Below, in pieces: positions 32,152-40,278 of a DNA stretch of 54,130 bases. The stretch is from Chitinophaga pinensis. GTDB taxonomy: Bacteria; Bacteroidota; Bacteroidia; Chitinophagales; Chitinophagaceae. Both the position numbers and the translations under genes were made by a program. How positions within the stretch are numbered: the first letter of the stretch is position 1; each line of letters starts with the position of its first letter. The DNA lies in assembly GCA_945865645.1 (NCBI GenBank), contig CAMBEI010000013.1:1-54130 (forward strand), given 5' to 3'. The notes under the pieces are model-generated. The model did no database searches and was not told the DNA's origin. It saw only the letters and a list, made by a program, of their open reading frames with translations.

Positions 32152-34020
32152 ATGTTTCAAGAGTATGATATAATAGTAGTGGGCGCTGGCCATGCGGGCT
32201 GCGAGGCAGCAGCAGCAGCAGCAAATATAGGCAGTAAGGTTTTGTTGATAACAATGAATTTACAAACGATTGCACAAATGAGCTGTAATCCCGCAATGGG
32301 TGGTATTGCAAAGGGCCAAATTGTGAGAGAAATTGACGCAATGGGTGGTTATAGCGGTATTGTTACCGATAAAAGTATGATTCAATTTAGATTGTTAAAT
32401 AGATCAAAAGGACCGGCAATGTGGAGTCCGAGGGCGCAAAGCGACAGGATGTTATTCGCCGCCACCTGGAGAGAAATGCTTGAAAAAACCCCTAATGTTG
32501 ATTTTTACCAAGATACCGTACAGGGATTGTTAGTTAAAAACGGTCTGGTGAATGGAGTAAGCACAGGGTTGGGACACCTAATAAGAGCAAGGGCGGTTGT
32601 TTTAACCAACGGCACGTTTTTAAACGGAATTATTCATATTGGCGAAAAAAACTTTGGCGGAGGAAGAATGGCGGAAAGGGCATCCACAGGGATAACAGAA
32701 CAATTAGTTTCACTTGGTTTTGAAACCAACAGGTTAAAAACCGGAACGCCGCCAAGAATTGATGGCCGGAGCCTAGATTACTCAAAAATGGAAGAACAAA
32801 AGGGAGACGAAGACGTTGTGGGGTTTAGTTATTTGGGGGTTAGCAAAATAAAAGCAAAGGAACAAAAAAACTGCTGGATTACTTATACAAACGAAAAAGT
32901 ACACGAGCTTTTAAAAACTGGTTTTCAACAAAGCCCAATGTTTCAAGGCCGAATTCAAGGAACGGGACCAAGATATTGCCCAAGTATTGAAGATAAAATA
33001 AGTCGGTTTGCCGAAAGGGATCGTCATCAATTGTTTGTTGAGCCAGAGGGAAGTAATACAATAGAAATATATGTGAACGGATTTTCAACATCTTTACCAG
33101 AAAGTGTTCAAATACAAGCACTTAGGATGGTTCCGGGCTTTGAAAAATGTAAAATGTTTAGACCCGGATACGCTATTGAATACGATTTTTTCCCACCAAC
33201 ACAACTTAAGTTTAGCTTAGAAACCAAGCTAATAAACAATTTATTTTTTGCCGGACAAATAAACGGAACAACGGGTTATGAAGAGGCCGCTTGTCAGGGA
33301 TTAATGGCGGGGATAAACGCACACCATAAAATAAATAAAATTGAACCCTTTATTTTAAAAAGAAGCGAAGCTTATATAGGCGTATTGATAGACGACCTAA
33401 TAAACAAAGGAACTGATGAGCCATATCGCATGTTTACTAGTCGTGCCGAATTTAGAACTTTATTAAGACAAGATAATGCAGATTTGCGACTCACAGAGAA
33501 GAGTTATTTATTAGGATTGGCTTCTCAAGAGCGGATGAATAAAATGAAAACAAAAAGAGAAAATGTTGAAAAATTGAAAACAACACTTGCTACTTTAACA
33601 CTTGATCCAGCAGAAACCGATTCTTTTTTAAACAGCGTACAATCATCTACGTTATTAACTAAACAAAAAATAACTCAAATATTATTAAGGCCAAAAGTGG
33701 GGTTAAAAGAAATGGCTAATTATATACCTAAAATAACAAACGCGCTTGTTGCTTACGATAGCGAAACAATAGAACAGGTAGAAATACAAATTAAATACGA
33801 TATTTATATTGAAAAAGAAAAAGAACTGGTTTCTAAAATGAATCAGCTAGAAGATTTAATTATTCCAGATAACTTTAATTATGCAAAGCTTGTTTCTTTA
33901 AGTAACGAAGCGCGACAAAAGTTTACAAAAATAAAACCAAGAACACTAGGCCAAGCGTCCCGAATTTCAGGAGTAAACCCAAGTGACGTACAAATATTAA
34001 TGGTATTTATGGGCCGGTAA
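32152..34020 (+). CDS. mnmG: tRNA uridine-5-carboxymethylaminomethyl modification enzyme, FAD subunit
   Basis: The 622-residue protein has the FAD dinucleotide fold VGAGHAGCEAA at residues 9-19. MnmG signatures follow: SCNPAMGGIAKG, the LKTGTPPRIDGRS segment near 198, GYAIEYDFFPP near 340, the TTGYEEAACQGLMAG segment, and RTLGQASRISGV near the end. With MnmE it builds the cmnm5 side chain on wobble uridine 34 of several tRNAs. The length is standard. It heads a two-gene run with the cupin gene (10-base gap). The classic link of gidA/mnmG with the origin region fits the parS sites upstream. Confidence 0.97.
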   Translation: MFQEYDIIVVGAGHAGCEAAAAAANIGSKVLLITMNLQTIAQMSCNPAMGGIAKGQIVREIDAMGGYSGIVTDKSMIQFRLLNRSKGPAMWSPRAQSDRMLFAATWREMLEKTPNVDFYQDTVQGLLVKNGLVNGVSTGLGHLIRARAVVLTNGTFLNGIIHIGEKNFGGGRMAERASTGITEQLVSLGFETNRLKTGTPPRIDGRSLDYSKMEEQKGDEDVVGFSYLGVSKIKAKEQKNCWITYTNEKVHELLKTGFQQSPMFQGRIQGTGPRYCPSIEDKISRFAERDRHQLFVEPEGSNTIEIYVNGFSTSLPESVQIQALRMVPGFEKCKMFRPGYAIEYDFFPPTQLKFSLETKLINNLFFAGQINGTTGYEEAACQGLMAGINAHHKINKIEPFILKRSEAYIGVLIDDLINKGTDEPYRMFTSRAEFRTLLRQDNADLRLTEKSYLLGLASQERMNKMKTKRENVEKLKTTLATLTLDPAETDSFLNSVQSSTLLTKQKITQILLRPKVGLKEMANYIPKITNALVAYDSETIEQVEIQIKYDIYIEKEKELVSKMNQLEDLIIPDNFNYAKLVSLSNEARQKFTKIKPRTLGQASRISGVNPSDVQILMVFMGR

Positions 34021-34030
34021 ATTAAATAAA

Positions 34031-34561
34031 ATGCAATTTAATTTTATAAACAACACACCTAAAGAATTAATATTTAAATATATAGCCGAACATTTACATA
34101 GCTTACATTTAAAAATTAATAAACAAGACAATACTAGGCCCTGGGGTGGCTTTTTTGTAATAGAAGAACAGGACACCCTTAAATTTATTAATATTTACTT
34201 TCCTGAACTAGCTGGCCTATTATTAAAAAAACAAACCCAATTGAGTCCTAAAATTTTAGTCGTAGCTCCCCAAAAAAGATTGAGCTGGCAATACCACCAT
34301 AGGCGCGCCGAAGCGTGGAAATTAATTAGCGGGACCGCCGCGGTGATAACAAGCGAAAATGACGAAGAAAACCACAAACAATATATTAATGTTGGAGATA
34401 TTACTCAACTTAAACAAGGTGAGCGCCACCGGCTGGTTGGTTTAGACGATTGGGCTATTGTTGCAGAAATTTGGTTACACACAAATCCCAATAACCCAAG
34501 CGATGAAAATGATATAGTAAGAATACAAGATGATTTTGGTAGACAAAAATCACCTTTATAA
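34031..34561 (+). CDS. Cupin, mannose-6-phosphate isomerase type II-like
   Basis: The 176-residue protein contains TRPWGGFFVIEE and a cupin barrel: LVVAPQKRLSWQYHHRRAEAW (the HxH plus E metal ligands), a loop, then GDITQLKQGERHRL. This resembles the cupin half of bifunctional mannose-1-phosphate guanylyltransferase/mannose-6-phosphate isomerase. Bacteroidota copies are often labelled phosphoheptose isomerase. It may supply mannose 6-phosphate for ManC (2320-3402), whose own isomerase half is missing; this link is inference. It probably shares the mnmG transcript. Confidence 0.78.
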   Translation: MQFNFINNTPKELIFKYIAEHLHSLHLKINKQDNTRPWGGFFVIEEQDTLKFINIYFPELAGLLLKKQTQLSPKILVVAPQKRLSWQYHHRRAEAWKLISGTAAVITSENDEENHKQYINVGDITQLKQGERHRLVGLDDWAIVAEIWLHTNPNNPSDENDIVRIQDDFGRQKSPL

Positions 34562-34599
34562 CACAAGATAATTGACATAAAAAAATATCTTTTATAGAA

Positions 34600-34702
34600 G
34601 GAGGTCTCAACTACGCGGGGACCCGGTGTTTCGACAGTGGCTATCAGGGCGACGACAATAAGACCTCCACCCTAGACTATGTTCGGGCTAACAGGGCTTT
34701 TT
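34600..34702 (+). ncRNA. Structured small RNA candidate (about 100 nt)
   Basis: In an AT-rich gap between convergent genes stands an abrupt GC-rich block. GGAGGTCT (34600-34607) pairs perfectly with AGACCTCC (34661-34668), enclosing shorter pairings (CCC 34622-34624 with GGG 34647-34649; TGT-TTCG-ACA). A second hairpin, CCCTAG (34670-34675) with CTA and GGG (34688-34696), is followed by TTTTT and could terminate. TTGACA (34572) with TATCTTTT or TATAGA before 34600 gives a promoter-like start. The long rod with internal bulge resembles a 6S-type RNA (Flavobacteria have a short 6S form). Identity is unproven: no SRP, tmRNA or RNase P hallmark is present. Confidence 0.6.
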
Positions 34703-34837
34703 AATAATTTAACTGTTTGACAATTTAAAAAGTCCGCGAAGTAGACCAATTTAAAAAATTTGTATTAAAAAAATATCCTTATTTCTATGTTTTGATTTAT
34801 TTGGCACCCAAACTAAAGCAGAGGAATTACGCTGTAA

Positions 34838-36088
34838 TTATCGCTTGTTATTAAAACTTCTTTTTTCCCCTTTATCAAAAGAACCAAAGCCTCTGGAGCG
34901 CTTTGCTCTAGATTTTTGTGTGGGCACGGGTGGCGCCACTATAGCGGCTGAGCTTAAAACATAAGGGTGGTTGTGAATAATTGAAATATTAATACCTATT
35001 AATTTTTGTATATCTTTTAGCTCGCTTCTTTCGTCTGTATCACAAAACGAAATAGCAATTCCCGTATTTCCCGCTCTTCCCGTACGCCCAATACGATGCA
35101 CGTAAGTTTCGGCCACATTGGGCAATTCAAAATTTATAACATGACTTAGGTCGTCAATATCAATACCTCTAGCAGCAATATCTGTAGCAACTAAAACCCT
35201 TAAATTACCAGACTTAAAGCTGCTTAAGGCGTGTTGTCGTGCATTTTGTGATTTGTTACCATGAATAGCGGCAGCTGTAATTTCATTTCGGTGTAAAAAT
35301 TTTACCACCTTATCAGCGCCATGTTTGGTGCGTGTAAAAACAAGTGCGGTAACAATATCTTCATCCTTTAATAAATGCAAAAGTAGAGCAGGTTTATTGG
35401 ACTTATCTACATGATATAACCCTTGTTTAATAGCATCAACAGTTGATGAGGCAGGGGTAACTTCAACTTTTGCAGGCTTAGTTAATAAAACATTAGCTAA
35501 CTTTTGAATTTCTGGCGGCATAGTTGCCGAGAAAAAAAGTGTTTGCCTTTTTTCTGGCAGCTTGGTTATAATTCTTTTTACATCGTGAATAAATCCCATA
35601 TCAAGCATACGGTCAGCCTCGTCTAATACAAATATTTTAAGAAACTTTAAATCAATAAATCCCTGGCCTATTAAATCCAGTAAACGCCCAGGTGTTGCTA
35701 CTAAAATATCAACCCCTTTGCGTAAAGTATTGGTTTGATTTAATTGTGAAACTCCACCAAATATAACTGTGTGGATTAAGCCTGTATATTTACCATAAGC
35801 GGCAAAACTTTCGTTAATCTGTATGGCCAACTCTCGCGTAGGAGTTAATACCAGTACTTTAATTTTATGTGGCCCACGCTCTTCACTTTTATTTTTATAC
35901 AATAACTGTAAAATAGGAATAGCAAATGCCGCTGTTTTTCCGGTACCCGTTTGTGCACAACCAAGCAGATCTCTTTCTTCTAAAATTAAAGGAATACTTT
36001 GTGCCTGAATAGGAGTAGGTGTTGTGTACCCTTCATTGCTTAATGCTTTTAGGATAGGATCAATAAGATCTAATTTTTTAAATGCCAT
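34838..36088 (-). CDS. DEAD-box RNA helicase (RhlE-like)
   Basis: The 416-residue protein has the Q motif (PTPIQAQSIP), AQTGTGKT (Walker A, near residue 47), PTRELAIQI, VLDEADRML (DEAD), FSATMP, VATDIAARGIDI and HRIGRTGRAG. The tail (about 395-416) is Lys/Arg-rich (KSRAKRSRGFGSF), typical of RhlE-like helicases that act on structured RNA and ribosome assembly. It is convergent with the small-RNA candidate, with about 135 bases between. Confidence 0.93.
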   Translation of the reverse strand: MAFKKLDLIDPILKALSNEGYTTPTPIQAQSIPLILEERDLLGCAQTGTGKTAAFAIPILQLLYKNKSEERGPHKIKVLVLTPTRELAIQINESFAAYGKYTGLIHTVIFGGVSQLNQTNTLRKGVDILVATPGRLLDLIGQGFIDLKFLKIFVLDEADRMLDMGFIHDVKRIITKLPEKRQTLFFSATMPPEIQKLANVLLTKPAKVEVTPASSTVDAIKQGLYHVDKSNKPALLLHLLKDEDIVTALVFTRTKHGADKVVKFLHRNEITAAAIHGNKSQNARQHALSSFKSGNLRVLVATDIAARGIDIDDLSHVINFELPNVAETYVHRIGRTGRAGNTGIAISFCDTDERSELKDIQKLIGINISIIHNHPYVLSSAAIVAPPVPTQKSRAKRSRGFGSFDKGEKRSFNNKR

Positions 36089-36243
36089 TAAATTATTTAT
36101 TTGTGTTTAGTGTGGGCTGGAAAAGATGTTGCAAATTCTGAAACAGCAAGAAATATTTATTTACCACACAGCCTGCAACAGGCTATCTTAACAAAGAAGT
36201 GGTAGACAAAATTACTGTTTTGTTTTTTAATTCAGGATAAAAC

Positions 36244-36275
36244 ATAAAATTCGCTTGTTTTAAAGCGAATTTTAT
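36244..36275. repeat. 13-bp-arm inverted repeat between rhlE-like and nitrilase genes
   Basis: ATAAAATTCGCTT (36244-36256) and AAGCGAATTTTAT (36263-36275) are perfect reverse complements around a 6-base loop. It lies 36 bases before the nitrilase ATG and 155 bases before the divergent helicase start. It cannot terminate either gene; it may be an operator or a leader hairpin. Confidence 0.6.
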
Positions 36276-36311
36276 ATACACAAATACTAAATTCGTGTAT
36301 AATTTAAACTT

Positions 36312-37112
36312 ATGCTTACCCTTACCATTACAACCATACAAAGCAACTTGATATGGGAAGATAAATTAGCTAATTTAAAAATGTTAGAAGAGAAGATTGC
36401 TAATATTAAAGAAAAAACTGAAGTTGTTGTTTTGCCCGAAATGTTCACTACCGGCTTTAGTATGAAGCCAGAATTATTTGCCGAAGATATGAAAGGCGAA
36501 ACCATAAAATGGATGAAAAGAATAAGCAATGAGCACGGCATTGTACTTACAGGAAGTGTTATTATAGAAGAAGAAGAAAAATATTATAATCGCCTAATTT
36601 GGATGCTACCAAATGGACAATTTGGATATTATGATAAACGGCACCTCTTTGCATTAAGTGAAGAAGAGAAGCATTACAGTTTTGGAAATAAAAGATTAAT
36701 AGCGTCTGTAAAAGGGTGGAAAATAAATTTACAGATATGTTATGATTTAAGATTTCCTGTTTGGGCCAGACAGGCGCCTATAAACAAAACCGAGGGTGCC
36801 GCCCCAGAATATGATGCATTAATTTATATTGCTAATTGGCCAGAGTGTCGCAGCCATGCATGGAAAACATTGTTGTGTGCAAGGGCAATAGAAAATCAAT
36901 GCTACGCCATTGGCGTAAACAGAGTGGGCAACGATGGTAATAATATTTATCATAGCGGTAATAGTTTAGTTATTGATCCACTAGGGCAGGAGCTTTACCA
37001 TATGGCAGATATAGAAGATGTGAGCACAATAACGTTACAGAAAGAGGGGCTAGAAGATATTAGAACCAGGTTTCCTTTTTGGAAAGATGCAGATTTTTTT
37101 CATATTGAATAA
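36312..37112 (+). CDS. Nitrilase-superfamily omega-amidase
   Basis: The 266-residue protein has the complete Glu-Lys-Cys triad: E43 in VVLPEMFTTGF, K109 in YYDKRHLF and C143 in LQICYDLRFPVW. This matches the YafV/MtnU group, which hydrolyses 2-oxoglutaramate or 2-oxosuccinamate produced by glutamine or asparagine transaminases. It fits functionally with the methionine-type aminotransferase at 1148-2296, but the two genes are far apart. Upstream there is an inverted repeat but no recognisable -7 box. A perfect plus-strand promoter overlaps its stop codon. Confidence 0.88.
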   Translation: MLTLTITTIQSNLIWEDKLANLKMLEEKIANIKEKTEVVVLPEMFTTGFSMKPELFAEDMKGETIKWMKRISNEHGIVLTGSVIIEEEEKYYNRLIWMLPNGQFGYYDKRHLFALSEEEKHYSFGNKRLIASVKGWKINLQICYDLRFPVWARQAPINKTEGAAPEYDALIYIANWPECRSHAWKTLLCARAIENQCYAIGVNRVGNDGNNIYHSGNSLVIDPLGQELYHMADIEDVSTITLQKEGLEDIRTRFPFWKDADFFHIE

Positions 37113-37134
37113 ATTCGTCGTATAATTATATTTG
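37105..37134 (+). promoter_or_regulatory. Orphan perfect promoter pointing into a gene-free gap
   Basis: TTG (37105-37107), exactly 19 bases, TATATTTG (37127-37134). The only genes nearby are the nitrilase ending at 37112 and convergent thiL. The transcript would cover the gap 37140-37326, which has a hairpin (AATATTTGGATT near 37199 with AATCAAATATTT near 37229), and would read antisense into thiL. Confidence 0.45.
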
Positions 37135-37326
37135 CCTCATTTTTTTAATAAATTATGCTTCAAAACAAATAATATACTAGACGGCGATTATAAGTAATTA
37201 ATATTTGGATTTAAGAAATGATTTTTTTAATCAAATATTTGAGGAGATTTATATTATTATCCTTACGGTATTTACTATAATAAACTATGAAAGTAAAAAG
37301 AATAACCCCCTTTTTAATTTATCGAT

Positions 37327-38352
37327 TTATTTTAAATGATTCCACCCCTGAGCTACCAGCTCGTGTTTATTGCCACCGCGGGTAATAAATAATTTTCCTT
37401 CACTAGCCTCTGTAATATATCCTATAATACTAAGTCCGTTATTGGCGGCAATTTTATCGTGGTCTGCCTGCGAAATAGTAAACAATAGTTCATAATCCTC
37501 ACCCCCACTTAATGCACAAGCCGTAGGATCAAGCTCTAGTTTGTAAGCAAAATCTTTACTGTCTTCATTTAGCGGTAATTTATCTTCATACAAAACACAA
37601 CCCACATTACTTTGTTTGCAAATATGTAACATCTCGCTGCTTAATCCATCGCTAATATCCATCATGCTGTTTGGTGTAATTTTATGTTCAGCAAAATATT
37701 CAATTACATCCTTACGTGCTTCGGGCTTTAATAATCGCCCAATAATATATGCCCTGTTTTCCAAATCTGGCTGAGCGCCAGTTTCTTCAAATATTTTTTT
37801 CTCTCTCTCTAAAATGGTTAATCCTAAAAAAGCGCCACCGAGGTCGCCGCTAACACAAATAAGGTCATTAACTTTTGCGCCACTTCTTTTTACATAAGTA
37901 TCGGGCGCTACTTCGCCAATAGCGGTAATGCTAATTATAAACCCATGCTGAGATGTAGTTGTATCGCCTCCAACCAGATCAACATTATATTTATCACAAG
38001 CGGCATACACCCCTTCATAAAACTCATCTAAAGCCTCAACACTAAACTTATTGCTAATAGCAACACTAATAACAATTTGTGTGGGCGTGGCGTTCATAGC
38101 ATAAATATCACTGATATTAACAACCACCGATTTATATCCTAAATGTTTTAGCGGGGTGTACATCAAATCAAAATGAATACCCTCAACTAACAAATCTGTG
38201 CTAATAACTGTTTGTCGCCCAAAATGATCAATAACCGCAGCGTCGTCGCCCACACTTAAAATAGTAGAAGCGTTTTTTGTTTCGTTATTGCGAGTTAAGT
38301 GGTCTATTAAGCCAAATTCGCCGAGGGTAGATATTTCTGTTCTTTCTTCCAT
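37327..38352 (-). CDS. thiL: Thiamine-monophosphate kinase
   Basis: The 341-residue protein has FGLIDHL, SVGDDAAVID, STDLLVEGIHFDL, the LVGGDTTTS segment, CVSGDLGGAF, MDISDGLSSEM and ALSGGEDYELLFT. This is the full set of ThiL/PurM-fold motifs. It phosphorylates thiamine monophosphate to the active cofactor. No other thiamine gene is nearby. The start ATG lies 332 bases from the divergent glycosyltransferase. Confidence 0.94.
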   Translation of the reverse strand: MEERTEISTLGEFGLIDHLTRNNETKNASTILSVGDDAAVIDHFGRQTVISTDLLVEGIHFDLMYTPLKHLGYKSVVVNISDIYAMNATPTQIVISVAISNKFSVEALDEFYEGVYAACDKYNVDLVGGDTTTSQHGFIISITAIGEVAPDTYVKRSGAKVNDLICVSGDLGGAFLGLTILEREKKIFEETGAQPDLENRAYIIGRLLKPEARKDVIEYFAEHKITPNSMMDISDGLSSEMLHICKQSNVGCVLYEDKLPLNEDSKDFAYKLELDPTACALSGGEDYELLFTISQADHDKIAANNGLSIIGYITEASEGKLFITRGGNKHELVAQGWNHLK

Positions 38353-38672
38353 GTTTTATTTTTTAACTAAGTGGACAAGGGCAGACATAATTAAATTAAA
38401 ACAACTTAACACCCTTTACCCTTTTATGTCTTAGCTCCATTATTTTTAAATTATCATCATATAAAATATTTTTGCAGTTGTTTAACTCTTGCCTCAACCG
38501 CTTTTAAAAGCGCGAGTTTTAATATGGCGCAAATATACAAAGCCTTCTTAATACTGTTATCCAACATATTGTAGTAGCCTATTTATTAATCAAAACTAAT
38601 CTATTTAAAAAACGTTATTTTGATATAATTTTAATTATCAATTATTTGGATTAAAAAAGGGGTTGGTATAAC
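38353..38672. other. Intergenic gap, no gene seen
   Basis: AT-rich spacer between divergent thiL and the glycosyltransferase. It holds one 14-base perfect palindrome, CGCTTTTAAAAGCG (38499-38512), possibly an operator, and nothing else I can support. Confidence 0.5.
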
Positions 38673-38680
38673 TATATTTG
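38673..38680 (+). promoter_or_regulatory. -7 element abutting the glycosyltransferase start
   Basis: TATATTTG then AAT and ATG (38684). If used, the mRNA is leaderless. It also shows that the TTG at 38678, inside the box, is not the start. Confidence 0.4.
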
Positions 38681-38683
38681 AAT

Positions 38684-40264
38684 ATGCACCTGTCTATTAT
38701 CATCGTAAACTACAATGTAAAATATTTTTTGGAGCAATGCTTATATTCGGTACAAAAAGCTTGTGAAGGTATTGATACAGAAATTATTGTTATAGACAAT
38801 AACTCAACAGATGGCAGCAAATTTTTTTTAGAGCCCAGTTTTTTAAAGGTAAATTTTATATGGAATAATGTTAATGCGGGCTTTGCTAAAGCCAATAACC
38901 AAGGGCTTGCTTTAGCAAAAGGAAAGTATATTCTTTTTTTAAACCCCGACACAATATTACCAGAGGATTGTATTAAAAAATGTTTGCATTTTTTTAATCT
39001 TAATAATAAAATAGGAGCCCTTGGCATACGCATGGTTGACGGGTCTGGTAATTTTTTAAAAGAAAGCAAAAGAGGATTCCCCTCTCCAGCAACATCTTTA
39101 TTTAAATTATTTGGACTTGCTAGCCTATTTCCGCGATCAAAGACTTTTGCTCATTACTACTTAGCACATCTATCTAATACCCAAAATAATGAAGTAGATG
39201 TATTAGCAGGGGCCTTTATAATGATACCTAAAACTGTATTAAATGATATTGGAAATTTTGATGAACGCTTTTTTATGTATGGTGAGGATATAGACCTAAG
39301 CTTCAGAATACAAAAGGCCGGTTATAAAAATTATTATTTTGCAGATAGTACCATTGTGCATTTTAAAGGAGAAAGCACTAAAAAAGAAAGTCATAAATAT
39401 GTGTTCCTGTTTTATAGCGCCATGAATTTGTTTGTAAAAAAACACTACGATGCCAGAAAAGCAGGGTTTATTATTATTATTTTACAAATTGCCATTTTGT
39501 TAAGAGCCGCTTTGTCGGCCATTAAAAATTTATTTAAAAAACACATTTTACCCATATTAGATGTTTGTATTATTTTAACTACATTTTTGGGTACAGTTTT
39601 TTTTTGGAGTAATTATATTAAACGGGAAGTAAATTATTTTTCAAATATTTTATGTATTGTTATTTATTTTTTTATCGCCTTTTTTTTACTTCTTACCTAT
39701 TATTGGTGGGAGTATAATAAAAGAGATAATCCAATACAATTAATCCAATCAAAAGTTATTGCAGCCCTTGTATTGCTTGCTATATATTTCCTATTACCCC
39801 AAAATATTAGCTTTTTAAAAGGTGTTTTATTGTTTGGCATATTATTACCTTTTGTATTAATGAGCATAATAAAATGGCTATTTAATAAAGTTAAATATGC
39901 TGAAACCAAAAACAAAACAGAAGAAAAACAACAAACAATTATTGTTGCAGAAGAAAAAGAGTTTATTATCATTTTAAATTTATTGCAAAAGACCGGGCTG
40001 TCTAAAAATGTTTTAGGTCGTATTGGAAATTGGAATGAAACTTCGCCCCCGCTTGGAAACATTAAACAACTACCAGAAATAGTAAAAAAATATATGGTTA
40101 AAGAAATTATTTTTTGCGAAAACGGTTCAAGTTTTAAGGAAATAATAAACACAATTTCTATTTTACCCCAAGGGGTTCGAAATAAATTTCACACAGCCGG
40201 TAGCAATAGTATTGTGGGCAGCGATAGTAAAAACTTAAATGGAGATTATATTATAATCGTTTAA
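38684..40264 (+). CDS. Family 2 glycosyltransferase with membrane and Rossmann-like tail
   Basis: Starting at ATG 38684, the 526-residue protein has a GT2 domain (residues 1-250: LSIIIVNYNVKYFLEQCL, IIVIDNNSTDGS, GFAKANNQG, LFLNPDTILP, DERFFMYGEDIDLSFR). Four or five membrane helices follow (about 260-400). The C-terminal part (about 425-526; IIVAEEKEFIIILNLL, GRIGNWNETSPPLGN, KEIIFCENGSSF) looks like the nucleotide-binding fold of polyprenyl glycosylphosphotransferases. It probably adds sugars to an envelope polysaccharide on the inner face of the membrane. Neighbouring 40279-41406 is a second glycosyltransferase, but convergent. Confidence 0.87.
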   Translation: MHLSIIIVNYNVKYFLEQCLYSVQKACEGIDTEIIVIDNNSTDGSKFFLEPSFLKVNFIWNNVNAGFAKANNQGLALAKGKYILFLNPDTILPEDCIKKCLHFFNLNNKIGALGIRMVDGSGNFLKESKRGFPSPATSLFKLFGLASLFPRSKTFAHYYLAHLSNTQNNEVDVLAGAFIMIPKTVLNDIGNFDERFFMYGEDIDLSFRIQKAGYKNYYFADSTIVHFKGESTKKESHKYVFLFYSAMNLFVKKHYDARKAGFIIIILQIAILLRAALSAIKNLFKKHILPILDVCIILTTFLGTVFFWSNYIKREVNYFSNILCIVIYFFIAFFLLLTYYWWEYNKRDNPIQLIQSKVIAALVLLAIYFLLPQNISFLKGVLLFGILLPFVLMSIIKWLFNKVKYAETKNKTEEKQQTIIVAEEKEFIIILNLLQKTGLSKNVLGRIGNWNETSPPLGNIKQLPEIVKKYMVKEIIFCENGSSFKEIINTISILPQGVRNKFHTAGSNSIVGSDSKNLNGDYIIIV

Positions 40265-40278
40265 AAATATAACTCGCC

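Noticed and set aside
34600..34702. SRP RNA, tmRNA or RNase P identity for the small-RNA candidate
   Set aside because: The SRP GGAAGG-type core, the tmRNA tRNA-like end and RNase P universal core are all absent.
20000..35000. GC-skew switch proving the origin near 27 kb
   Set aside because: My hand counts show an odd value only in the PpiD-like gene; genes on either side follow their coding strand, so no clear switch was visible.
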